A stretch of 64,000 nucleotides of DNA from Arenimonas caeni (GTDB lineage: Bacteria > Pseudomonadota > Gammaproteobacteria > Xanthomonadales > Xanthomonadaceae). Below are positions 38,300 to 47,361 of this stretch, piece by piece. The translations under genes and the position numbers were made by a program. The stretch lies in contig NZ_KZ679085.1 in assembly GCF_003024235.1 (NCBI RefSeq), forward strand, positions 1 through 64,000. Reading direction: 5' to 3'. Under the pieces are notes generated by a model. It did no database searches and was not told the DNA's origin. It saw only the letters and a program-made list of their open reading frames with translations. Positions within the stretch are counted from its first letter, which is position 1. Every line of letters starts with the position of its first letter.

Positions 38300-40288
38300 A
38301 TGTCTTATTTCGTCACCGGCGCGACGGGCTTCATCGGGCGCTTCCTGGTCAGCAACCTGCTCAAGCGCAAGGGCACGATCCACGTGCTGGTGCGCAAGGG
38401 CTCCGAAAAGAAGCTCGACGCCATCGCCGCCTCGATGGGCTGGGACCGCAAGCGCATCGACGTGGTCACCGGCGACCTGTCCAAGCCGAAGCTGGGCGTG
38501 TCGCCGGCCAAGATCAGGGCCCTGCAGGGCAAGGTGAAGCACTTCTTCCACCTCGCGGCGATCTACGACCTCTCTGCCGACGCCGCCTCCCAGCAGGTGG
38601 CCAACATCGACGGCACCCGCCATGCCCTGGAGCTGGCCGCCGCCACCAAGGCCGGCTGCTTCCACCACACCAGCTCGATCGCCGCCGCCGGGCTGTACCC
38701 GGGCGTGTTCCGCGAGGACATGTTCGAGGAAGCCGAGGGCCTGCGCGACCCCTACCTGCGCACCAAGCACGAGTCCGAGGGCATCGTGCGCAAGGAGTGC
38801 AAGGTGCCGTTCCGGATCTACCGCCCGTCCATGGTCATCGGCCATTCGAAGACCGGCGAGATGGACAAGATCGACGGCCCCTACTACCTGTTCACCCTGA
38901 TCAAGAAGATGCGCCGGGCGATTCCGCAGTGGGTGCCCACCCTGGGCATCGAAGGCGGCCGGATCAACGTGGTGCCGGTGGACTTCGTGGCCGACGCCAT
39001 GGACCACATCGCCCACAAGCGCGGGCTCGACGGCCAGTGCTTCCACCTGGTCGACCCCGAGCCGATGCGTTTTGGCGAGCTGATGAACACCTTCTGCCGC
39101 GCCGCGCACGCCCCGGAAATGACGATGCGGCTCGACGCGCGCATGCTGGCCGTGGTGCCGGGCGCGGTGCGCAGCGCGGTGCTGAACCTGCCGCCGGTCA
39201 AGCGCTTCAGCTCGATGCTGCTGCGCGACCTGAAGCTGCCGCCGCAGACGCTTTCCTACATCACCTACCCGACGCGCTTCGACACCCGCGTGGCCGAGCG
39301 CGCCCTCAAGGGCAGCAAGGTCGTGCTGCCGCGCCTGGAGGACTACGCCTGGCGCATTTGGGACTACTGGGAGCGCCACCTCGACCCGGACCTGTTCGTC
39401 GACCGCACCCTGCGCGGCCACGTCGCCGGCAAGGTGGTGCTGATCACCGGCGGCTCGTCGGGCATCGGCAAGGCCACGGCGCAGAAGGTGGCCGAGGCGG
39501 GCGCCAAGGTCATCATCGTCGCGCGCGGGCAGGACGAGCTCCACGCCACCCGCGACGAGATCCTCGCCACCGGCGGCAAGTGCTGGGCCTACACCTGCGA
39601 CCTGACCGACATGGCCAGCTGCGACGAACTGGTGAAGACGGTGCTGGCCGAGCACAAGGCCGTGGACATCCTGGTCAACAATGCCGGCCGCTCGATCCGT
39701 CGCTCGGTCGAGCTCAGCTACGACCGCTTCCACGACTTCGAGCGCACGATGCAGCTCAACTACTTCGGCTGCCTGCGCCTGATCATGGGCTTCCTGCCCG
39801 TCATGACCCATCGCCGCAAGGGCCACGTGATCAACATCAGTTCGATCGGCGTGCTGGCCAGCTCGCCGCGCTTCTCGGCCTACGTCGCCTCCAAGGCCGC
39901 GCTCGATGCCTTCAGCCGCTGCGCCCAGGCCGAGTTCAGCGCCAAGAACATCGCCTTCACCACCGTCAACATGCCGCTGGTGAAGACGCCGATGATCGCC
40001 CCGACCAAGATGTACGAGTCGGTGCCCACGCTGACGCCGGAGGAGGCCGCAGACCTGGTGGTCAAGGCCATCATCGAGCGTCCCAGCCGCGTCGCCACCC
40101 GCATGGGCATCTTCGCCGCCACGCTCAACGCCGTGGCGCCCAAGGCCTACGAGGTGATCATGAACACGGCCTTCGAGATGTTCCCGGACTCGGCCGCCGC
40201 CAAGGGCGACCGCAAGGCGCTCAAGGACGAGAAGCCGACCAACGAGCAGGTGGCCTTTGCCGCGCTGATGCGCGGCGTGCACTGGTAA
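38300..40288 (+). CDS. Two-domain fatty acyl-CoA/ACP reductase (fatty-alcohol-forming)
   Basis: A 662-residue fusion. The N-terminal extended SDR (NAD_binding_4/'male sterility' type) has GATGFIGR (7-14) and Tyr152/Lys156 (YLRTK). The C-terminal classical SDR has GGSSGIGKA (from about 380), NNAGRSIRRS and Tyr528/Lys532 (YVASK). Blocks such as FREDMFEEAE, IGHSKTGEMDK, RFHDFERTMQLNYFG and NMPLVKTPMIAPTK match from memory the Marinobacter FAR enzymes that reduce acyl-CoA through the aldehyde to the alcohol for wax esters. GGGGAAAGG lies before the ATG. Wax-ester or alcohol synthesis is inferred. Confidence 0.88.
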   Translation: MSYFVTGATGFIGRFLVSNLLKRKGTIHVLVRKGSEKKLDAIAASMGWDRKRIDVVTGDLSKPKLGVSPAKIRALQGKVKHFFHLAAIYDLSADAASQQVANIDGTRHALELAAATKAGCFHHTSSIAAAGLYPGVFREDMFEEAEGLRDPYLRTKHESEGIVRKECKVPFRIYRPSMVIGHSKTGEMDKIDGPYYLFTLIKKMRRAIPQWVPTLGIEGGRINVVPVDFVADAMDHIAHKRGLDGQCFHLVDPEPMRFGELMNTFCRAAHAPEMTMRLDARMLAVVPGAVRSAVLNLPPVKRFSSMLLRDLKLPPQTLSYITYPTRFDTRVAERALKGSKVVLPRLEDYAWRIWDYWERHLDPDLFVDRTLRGHVAGKVVLITGGSSGIGKATAQKVAEAGAKVIIVARGQDELHATRDEILATGGKCWAYTCDLTDMASCDELVKTVLAEHKAVDILVNNAGRSIRRSVELSYDRFHDFERTMQLNYFGCLRLIMGFLPVMTHRRKGHVINISSIGVLASSPRFSAYVASKAALDAFSRCAQAEFSAKNIAFTTVNMPLVKTPMIAPTKMYESVPTLTPEEAADLVVKAIIERPSRVATRMGIFAATLNAVAPKAYEVIMNTAFEMFPDSAAAKGDRKALKDEKPTNEQVAFAALMRGVHW

Positions 40289-40308
40289 GCCGTTTCAGGC
40301 GGCGTCGG

Positions 40309-41379
40309 TTACTGGCACTGGCGCCAGCGAACCGGCGCCGTGCTGCCGGCGGGCGGCTCGAGCTGCAGCCGTGAATAGCGCAGTTCCTCGTACTGCACGA
40401 GGATCGCGCAGGCCTCGTTGACCAGGCCGGAGTCGATGCCGTCGGCCCCGGCCATGCGCACCACCAGGGTCGACTGGGTGGACCAGGCGGCGCTTTCGGC
40501 CTGCTCGAGCGAGGCGACGGCGCTGGCGGCGGCCAGGCGTCGCTGGATGCGTTCCTGCTCGGACAGCGCGGCCACCTCCTTGAGTTCGCGCAGGGCCGCG
40601 TCGGCCTGGCGCGAAGCCTCGTCGGTGAAACGGGAAGGCTCGGGTTCGGCCGCGGCGGGTTCGCCGGCGGCGGCGGGCGCTGCGTCGGCCGGTGCAGCGG
40701 CGGGCGCGTCGGGGGTCGGTGCGGCGGCGGCCGGGGCGGGAGCCGTGGCGGCAACCGGCGCCGGCAGGGCCGGATCGGCCGGCTGCAGCAGCGTGGCCAC
40801 GCCGAACACCACCAGGCCGAGCACCAGGCTGCTGGCCATGCCGATGCGCTGGCCCTTGCGGATTTCGTTCGCCGCTTCCTCGCGGATCGCCACCACCATC
40901 TGCGGCGGCGCGAACGGCTCGACCTGCGGCCACAGCGAAGCGCCGTCGGTCAGGTCGACGCCATAGCGGCGCGCCAGGTCGCGGGCGTAACCCTCGGCGC
41001 TGCCCAGGGTGACGAGCATGCCGGTGGTCGCGCCCTGGAGCTGCACGCCGTTGGCGAAGTCGCGGACATTGGCCTCGCCCAGGCGATAGGCGGTGCCGTG
41101 TTTGTAGCCGAGCAGGCAGCGCTCGTCGCCCTTGACCAGCAGGAACTCGGCGCCGCCGTCGCCCGGCTGGCGGCTGGAGGGGAGCTCCTTGTAGCCCTTT
41201 TCCTCCATCGCCTGCAGGACCAGCCCGGCGCACTCGCGCCACTTCATGCCGGCCAGGGCCTGGATGCCGGCGCGGGTTTCGGCCAGGCGCCGGCGGTGCA
41301 CGCCGAACCACCAGCTGCTCGCACCGAGGGCGACGAGGGTGGCGGCGATCGCGACGACGAGGGGGCTGAGGCCTGGCAT
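40309..41379 (-). CDS. Membrane protein with degenerate Mrr-type nuclease domain
   Basis: A 356-residue protein: one helix at about 5-25, a domain at 36-160, a second helix near 180-198, a Pro/Ala linker and a C-terminal coiled region. The domain (GIQALAGMKWRECAGLVLQAMEEKGYKE) resembles Mrr_cat restriction endonuclease-like domains, but the catalytic pattern is changed: the usual GGxD reads GGAE (Glu78) and the usual Q-x-K reads Gly91-Tyr92-Lys93. It is probably not an active nuclease. The start at ATG 41377-41379 has GGAG 7-9 nt upstream. Function unknown. Confidence 0.65.
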   Translation of the reverse strand: MPGLSPLVVAIAATLVALGASSWWFGVHRRRLAETRAGIQALAGMKWRECAGLVLQAMEEKGYKELPSSRQPGDGGAEFLLVKGDERCLLGYKHGTAYRLGEANVRDFANGVQLQGATTGMLVTLGSAEGYARDLARRYGVDLTDGASLWPQVEPFAPPQMVVAIREEAANEIRKGQRIGMASSLVLGLVVFGVATLLQPADPALPAPVAATAPAPAAAAPTPDAPAAAPADAAPAAAGEPAAAEPEPSRFTDEASRQADAALRELKEVAALSEQERIQRRLAAASAVASLEQAESAAWSTQSTLVVRMAGADGIDSGLVNEACAILVQYEELRYSRLQLEPPAGSTAPVRWRQCQ

Positions 41380-41465
41380 CAAGTTGCTCCGGGGGGTGGG
41401 GTCCTGCGGGTGCCAAAGGATAACGCGGAATGGCGCCCCGGCAGGTCTGGCCCCCGAAAGCACGA

Positions 41466-41485
41466 GGCCCGGCATTCGCCGGGCC
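41466..41485 (-). terminator. Hairpin downstream of the phasin gene
   Basis: An 8-bp perfect stem (GGCCCGGC with a 4-nt loop), about 86 bp after the phasin stop on the minus strand. The following sequence is poor in Ts, so termination is uncertain. The rest of the 192-bp gap shows nothing clear. Confidence 0.4.
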
Positions 41486-41571
41486 CCGTGGTCAATCAAA
41501 ACCGTCCGCCAGCCGGAAACCGCAAGGGGAGGGAGCGAGCGGATCCCGTTCGGGCTGGCGGACGGGAACCG

Positions 41572-42216
41572 TCAGCCGGCCTGGCTGGGCGCGACCGGCT
41601 TGGGGGCCTTGGGCAGGCTGCGCTTGCGCGGGGCCTTGGCGGCCTGCGTCGGCTTGGCGCTTGCCTTGCGCGCGGTCTTCTTCGCGGCCGGCTTCTTCGC
41701 GGCAGCCTTCTTCGCAGCCGGCTTGGCCTTGGCCTTCTTCGGCGCGGCGCGGCCGCCGGAGAGCTTGCGCAGCTCGGCGTTGAGTTCGTTGACGCGCTTG
41801 CTCAGTTCGGCAAGGTCCTCGCGGCCCGGCACGCCGAGGCGGTTGAGGGCGCGCTGCACGCGATCCTCGAACACCTTCTCGAGCCGGTCCCAGGTGTCCA
41901 CGGCGCGTTCGCGGGCGACGCCGACGCGGTCCTCGACGGCATCACGCACGGCATCGACGCGGCGCGTGGCCAGCTTGCGGGTGCTCTGTTCGATGTTCAT
42001 GCCTTCCTTGACGAGGGCTTCGAACAGCTTCGAGCCTTCGCCCTGGGCGCGGTTGAAAGCACCCATGCCGGCCATCCAGATCTGCTGGGCGGAGCCGACG
42101 ATCGAACGCGACACCTGCTCGGCACGGGCCTGCAGGTCGGCGGCGGCGCCAGCCGGCTTGGCGCTGGCGCGCTTGCTGGTGGCCTTGGAACGGGCGTTCT
42201 TCTTGAGCTTGGCCAT
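41572..42216 (-). CDS. Phasin (PhaF/PhaI-like granule-associated protein)
   Basis: A 214-residue protein. Residues 28-150 form the amphipathic phasin helix region (QVSRSIVGSAQQIWMAGMGAFNRAQGEGSKLFEALVKEG) of PF05597. The tail (about 155-200) is histone H1-like, with KKAAAKKPAAKKTARKASAK repeats, as in PhaF, which tethers PHA granules to the nucleoid. A Lys-rich N terminus adds positive charge. It sits near a PHA-system protein (44.4 kb) and a patatin-like lipase. PHA synthase is not in the window, so the coated granule could be PHA or neutral lipid. Confidence 0.88.
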   Translation of the reverse strand: MAKLKKNARSKATSKRASAKPAGAAADLQARAEQVSRSIVGSAQQIWMAGMGAFNRAQGEGSKLFEALVKEGMNIEQSTRKLATRRVDAVRDAVEDRVGVARERAVDTWDRLEKVFEDRVQRALNRLGVPGREDLAELSKRVNELNAELRKLSGGRAAPKKAKAKPAAKKAAAKKPAAKKTARKASAKPTQAAKAPRKRSLPKAPKPVAPSQAG

Positions 42217-42308
42217 GGTTCTGGACTCCCTTGCATTTCGTGACGGCGTGGCGCCGGTTGTGGGCAATCTGGGCCGGATGTCTAGAGTTTTCACACCAAG
42301 GGCGCGGC

Positions 42309-43571
42309 TCAGCGGCGGGACGTGGCTCCGGTCCGGCGGCGGTTGGGGCGGCGGTTGCGCACCAGCAGCTCGACGTCGTCCAGTGCGCGGCGCAGCTGGG
42401 CGGTGGTGTCGGTCACGGTGGGCACCAGGCCCAGGCCGTCCATGATCGAGGCGGCCGGGTTGTCGAGCACCGACTGACGCAGGGACAGGCCGTGACGCGC
42501 CAGCACCGGCGCCAGTTCGTCGCGGCGGCGGCGCAGGTCGTTGAGCGTGGACCGGAAGGCGTGCTCGGTGACGCGCTGGCGCGAGGAGTAGCTGAAGACG
42601 TTCGTGAAGAACATTTCGCCGTCGTCTTCGTTCGGCTCGAAGACCACCTGGTCCACGTCCGGGTAGCGCTCGGCGTATTTCTCCAGGCCGACCCGCATGC
42701 GCGACTGCAGCAGGGTGCGGAAGGTCTGCGACAGCACCACCGGCAGGCCGCCCTCGCTGAGGTTTTCCATGCCGTCCGGCGGGCGGCCGGCGGTCTTGGC
42801 ATTGAAGGGCACGAAGGGATTGACGCCAAGCATCAGGTCGATGCCATGGTCGAGCACCACCGAGGCGTGCATGGTGCGGCGCAGGGCACCGTCGACGAAA
42901 TGATGGCCGCGCACGTCCACCGGCGGGTACAGGCCGGGCAGGGCGGAACTGGCCTGGACCGCGCGGGAGATCGGCACGTCGTCCCAGCCCGGGCTGCCGA
43001 AGCGCACCGCCTGGCCGCTGTCGAGGTCGACCGCGACCACGTAGAGCTTGGCCGCCATTTCGCGGAAGTCGTTGCTGCGGCCGCGGATGGTGAAGACCTG
43101 GCGCAGGAAGCGCTCGATGCCGCGGTTGTCGAACAGGCCGGTGGGGATGACGCCACTGAAACGACCGACCAGCTCGCTCAGGTGCGAGCCGCTGGGGTCG
43201 GTGAGCAGGTCCTTCCACCAGTCGAAGGCCAGCCGCGGCACCGCCGCGGCGCGGCGAACGTACTCCATGAAGGCCGGACGCAGGAACATGTGCGGCTGGA
43301 ACTTCACGTCGTCGCTGTCGCCGGTGATGAAGATGCGGCACATCTCGGCGGTGTCGAGCCGGTTGGCCAGGCCCGCGGCGAGGAACGCGCCCGAGCTGAC
43401 GCCGACGTAGACCTCCAGCCGCGTCAGGTCCAGGCCCTCGATGGACACGTCGAGCGCGCGCAGGGCGCCGAGCTCGTACATGCCGCCGATCGGCCCGCCG
43501 CCGGCGATGGCCAGGCCGATGCGGCCCTGGCTGGGCGGTTGGCGCTTCCGGGCGGGTTGCAGAACCAGCAT
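42309..43571 (-). CDS. Patatin-like phospholipase
   Basis: A 420-residue protein with the patatin fold. The oxyanion segment is GGGPIGG (24-30), the nucleophile Ser59 lies in GVSSG, and the dyad Asp227 is in HFVDGAL. It hydrolyses acyl ester bonds, though the substrate is unknown. A C-terminal extension of about 150 residues follows the core. The start is taken as ATG 43569-43571 (MLVLQPARK); a GTG four codons upstream is possible. It lies just upstream of the phasin gene on the same strand and could act on granule or membrane lipid. Confidence 0.88.
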   Translation of the reverse strand: MLVLQPARKRQPPSQGRIGLAIAGGGPIGGMYELGALRALDVSIEGLDLTRLEVYVGVSSGAFLAAGLANRLDTAEMCRIFITGDSDDVKFQPHMFLRPAFMEYVRRAAAVPRLAFDWWKDLLTDPSGSHLSELVGRFSGVIPTGLFDNRGIERFLRQVFTIRGRSNDFREMAAKLYVVAVDLDSGQAVRFGSPGWDDVPISRAVQASSALPGLYPPVDVRGHHFVDGALRRTMHASVVLDHGIDLMLGVNPFVPFNAKTAGRPPDGMENLSEGGLPVVLSQTFRTLLQSRMRVGLEKYAERYPDVDQVVFEPNEDDGEMFFTNVFSYSSRQRVTEHAFRSTLNDLRRRRDELAPVLARHGLSLRQSVLDNPAASIMDGLGLVPTVTDTTAQLRRALDDVELLVRNRRPNRRRTGATSRR

Positions 43572-43671
43572 GCTATGGGTAACTCCCGAGACGACGCGGC
43601 GATTGTAGCCGCAGCCGAGCCCGCGCCGCTGTGAACCCGTCCATCCATCCCGAACCGACCGCCCGCCCGGC

Positions 43672-44439
43672 ATGAGCCAGGTCCTCCGCCAGCGCATCGC
43701 GCACCGGCTGGCCTGGCAGCAGGCCATCAACGACCCGCGCCGCGAGCCGCGCAACCGCCTGCCGCAGCTGCGGGCGCTGCAGTCCTGGCAGGCCCGGCGC
43801 CTGGCCGACAGCTTCACCGACTTCCTGACCAACCCGCGCATGCGCCCGGCGGCCGAGTTCTTCCTCACCGACCTGTACGGCGAGCGCGATTTTTCCGGGC
43901 GCGACCGCGACGTGGCCCGGGTGATGCCGCTGATGGCCCGCCTGCTGCCCGACGCCCTGGTGGCCGCCGCCGCCGACGCCATCGGCCTGGCGGTGCTCAG
44001 CCACGCCTTCGACCTGCGCATGGCCGAGGCCCTCGCGGCGCGTGCGGCGCCGGACGCGCCGGTTTCGGTGGACGACTACGGCGCCGCCTACCGCGCCACC
44101 GGCTGCCCCCGGCTGCGCCGGCGGCAGATCGGGATGATCCTGGGCGTGGGTTGGACGCTCGACGCGGCGGTGAAGAAGCACGGCGTCTACAAGCTGCTGC
44201 GCGCGTCACGACTGCCGGCGCGCGCCGCGGGGCTGAGCGAGCTTCAGGGCTTCCTGGAACGCGGGTTCTCGGCCTTCGACGCCCTTGGCGGGGCCGGCGA
44301 GTTCCTCGAGGCCATCGGCCACCGGGAACGCGAGGTATCCAGGCGGCTGTTCGCCGGCCACCCGGATCCGTTCGGGCTCACGCCTGCCCAAACTCGCGGT
44401 CGAGGTACTGGTGGATCTCGCGCTCGATCGGGCCCTTGA
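43672..44439 (+). CDS. Conserved hypothetical protein with FFLTDLYG motif
   Basis: A 255-residue soluble, mainly helical protein with no family I can name. The most distinctive part is AAEFFLTDLYGERDFSGRDRDVARVMPLMARLLPDAL (about 60-95), a pattern I associate with an uncharacterised gammaproteobacterial family. The tail after about residue 235 is Gly/Arg-rich and overlaps the convergent PHA-system gene by 62 bp, so this end may be poorly conserved. It is divergent from the patatin gene. Confidence 0.7.
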   Translation: MSQVLRQRIAHRLAWQQAINDPRREPRNRLPQLRALQSWQARRLADSFTDFLTNPRMRPAAEFFLTDLYGERDFSGRDRDVARVMPLMARLLPDALVAAAADAIGLAVLSHAFDLRMAEALAARAAPDAPVSVDDYGAAYRATGCPRLRRRQIGMILGVGWTLDAAVKKHGVYKLLRASRLPARAAGLSELQGFLERGFSAFDALGGAGEFLEAIGHREREVSRRLFAGHPDPFGLTPAQTRGRGTGGSRARSGP

Positions 44440-44659
44440 TGGCGAACAGCAGGAAGCCCAGCGTGGCCGTGACCCGGATCTCCTTGGCACCCACGGCGAT
44501 GTGGCCGTCGACGCCGCCGCGCGAAAATTCCATGGTGTCGCCATCCCAGCCGTATTCGACGTCGAACTTCTCGGCCAGGTGTTCGGCGACGCGCTCGATG
44601 GCCGCCTTGGCCTCCTTGAGCGGCCGGCCGTGTTTGCGTCGGATATCGATGTGGGACAT
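44378..44659 (-). CDS. Polyhydroxyalkanoic acid system family protein
   Basis: A 93-residue protein of the PHA_gran_rgn family (PF09650). It matches along its length: MSHIDIRRKHGRPLKEAK, the VAEHLAEKFDVEYGWDGDTM centre and LGFLLFAIKGPIEREI end. Family members occur in PHA granule loci; biochemical role is not settled. A good AGGAGG site precedes the ATG. Its 3' end overlaps the convergent neighbour by 62 bp. With the phasin it argues for granule formation in this organism. Confidence 0.9.
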   Translation of the reverse strand: MSHIDIRRKHGRPLKEAKAAIERVAEHLAEKFDVEYGWDGDTMEFSRGGVDGHIAVGAKEIRVTATLGFLLFAIKGPIEREIHQYLDREFGQA

Positions 44660-44757
44660 GGGTTCCTCCTTGGCGGCCTATTCTGCGCGGCCGGGACGTA
44701 TCCACCAAGCAGGGCCGGCGGCTTGGCCATGCTAGATTTGCGGTCCGAGGAGGCCGG

Positions 44758-45624
44758 ATGCAACTGACGTTCCCGAACGGCGAACACGCCAATGTGCCAC
44801 TGCAGGGCGAAGTCGCCGTCGGCAGCCGTGCCGGCCTGCGGGTCAGCCTGCCCGGCAGCAGCCTGGCGCCGCACCACGCCAGCTTCTTCAGCGACCGCCG
44901 CGGCCTCTGGCTGCGCGTGCCCAACGGCGTGCCCGCCGTCCACCTCAATGCCCGTCCGGTCAAGCGCCTGGCCCAGCTGCGGGCCGGCGACCTGGTCTGC
45001 CTGGACACGCTGCGCCTGGTGGTGCGTGCCGACGACCGGCCGCCGATCGAACGCGACATCCCGGCCGGCGCGCCGGCCTCGCTCGGCGACGCCCAGCGCG
45101 TGGCGGCGGTGCGGGTGGTGCTGCGCGGCCTGAGCGGGCCGCATTTCGGCCGCAGCTACACGCTCACCGAACCGAGGGTGATCGGACGCTCGCCGGCGGC
45201 CGACATCCGGCTCGAGGATCCCGCCGTTGCCGAGCGCCACGCCGTGGTCGAGCTGCACGGCGACCGCGTCGTGCTGCGGGCCCTGGCCCCCGGCGGCGAA
45301 ACCACCCAGGTCAACGGCGTGGGCGTGCGCGACGCGGTGCTCTCGCCCGGCGACCAGCTGGTGGTCGACCAGCACCGGTTCGTGCTCGAGGCGCCCGGGC
45401 TGCCGCTGCGCGGGCAGTCCGGCCTGGGCAAGGCGGTGGCCAACCCGCACACCCAGACCCTCAAGGCGGTGAACGTCCCGGTCGCCAGCGACCCGGGCCC
45501 CGTCGAGCAGGCTCCTCGTCCGCCGGCGCCCGCCGGGCGCGACCCGAGTGCGCTGTGGTGGCTCATCGCCGCCGCCACGGTGCTGGCCGCGGCCATGACG
45601 GCGCTGCTCGTCTACGCCCCCTGA
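44758..45624 (+). CDS. Tail-anchored protein with two FHA domains
   Basis: A 288-residue protein. FHA 1 spans about 1-95, with a weaker signature (VGSRAGLRVSLP, APHHASF). FHA 2 spans about 120-212 with the classical Gly-Arg-Ser (143-145) and Glu-Arg-His (159-161). Both should bind phosphothreonine peptides. A Pro-rich linker leads to one membrane helix at 265-288, the very C terminus. GAGGAGG lies before the ATG. No Ser/Thr kinase is in the window. Its end overlaps msrQ by 13 bp, tail to tail. Confidence 0.85.
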   Translation: MQLTFPNGEHANVPLQGEVAVGSRAGLRVSLPGSSLAPHHASFFSDRRGLWLRVPNGVPAVHLNARPVKRLAQLRAGDLVCLDTLRLVVRADDRPPIERDIPAGAPASLGDAQRVAAVRVVLRGLSGPHFGRSYTLTEPRVIGRSPAADIRLEDPAVAERHAVVELHGDRVVLRALAPGGETTQVNGVGVRDAVLSPGDQLVVDQHRFVLEAPGLPLRGQSGLGKAVANPHTQTLKAVNVPVASDPGPVEQAPRPPAPAGRDPSALWWLIAAATVLAAAMTALLVYAP

Positions 45625-46219
45625 GCCGGGGCACCGCCGCGCCGCCAGCGCCAGCGCAGCCCCAGCAGCAGCGCCAGGGCCGCCGCATACGCCAGCGGCT
45701 CGCGCAGGTCGGCCTTCACCAGCCACAGGTAGTGCAGCACCGCCAGCGTTGCCGCCACGTACACCAGTTTGTGCAGTTGCCCCCAGCGCCGGCCCAGCCG
45801 GCGCATCCAGCCGCGGGTGGAGGTGAGCGCCAGCGGCAGCAACAGCAGCCAGGCGCTGAAGCCCAGGGTGATGTAGGGCCGCCTGGCGAGGTCGTCGAAT
45901 ACCTGCATCCAGTAGCCGCCCAGGTCCAGCACCAGCCAGGTGGCCAGGTGCAGGCAGGCGTAGAAGAAGGCGTAGAGGCCGACCAGGCGCCGGAAGCGGA
46001 TCGGCCAGGCCTGGCCGGCCAGCCGGCGCAGGGGCGTGAGCGCCAGGCCCAGCAGCAGCAGCCGTAGCGCCCAGGTGCCGGTGGCGTGGGTGATCTCCGC
46101 CACCGGGTCGGGACCCAGGCTGTCCCGGGCGACCCCGGCGACCAGCGCGGCCAGCGGCGCCAGGGCCAGGGCGTGCGCCGCCGCCTTGAGCCCCAGCCAG
46201 CGCCAGTCCGGCCGCCCGC

Positions 46220-46229
<10 letters not shown>
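45612..46229 (-). CDS. msrQ: MsrQ haem-binding membrane subunit
   Basis: A 205-residue protein with about six helices, of the ferric-reductase-like (YedZ) family. Histidines in [19 protein letters not shown] and [16 protein letters not shown] are the probable haem ligands. It passes electrons from the quinone pool or cytoplasmic flavin reductase to MsrP in the periplasm. The start overlaps msrP by 10 bp, so the two are co-translated. Confidence 0.93.
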
Positions 46230-47197
<968 letters not shown>

Positions 47198-47270
47198 GCA
47201 GTTCGAGCCTAGCACCCGCGGTCGTGGCGGGCAGGTGATCGTGCGGCCGGCGTCGCAGCGATTCGAGCAA

Positions 47271-47327
47271 ATGCTCGCCGGACGGCGAGCATCGTCGGAT
47301 GACGCCTTACGGGGCCTGCGGCCCCGT
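47271..47327. promoter_or_regulatory. Inverted repeats in the msrP-serC divergent region
   Basis: First, a 22-bp perfect dyad, ATGCTCGCCG-GA-CGGCGAGCAT (47271-47292), of a size suited to a dimeric regulator. Second, a hairpin ACGGGGCC-TGC-GGCCCCGT (47309-47327), then GCTAATTT, 35 bp before the serC ATG. Neither is tied to a known regulator. Confidence 0.45.
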
Positions 47328-47361
47328 GCTAATTTCCTCATTCTTGCTCCCGAGGTGCCCG

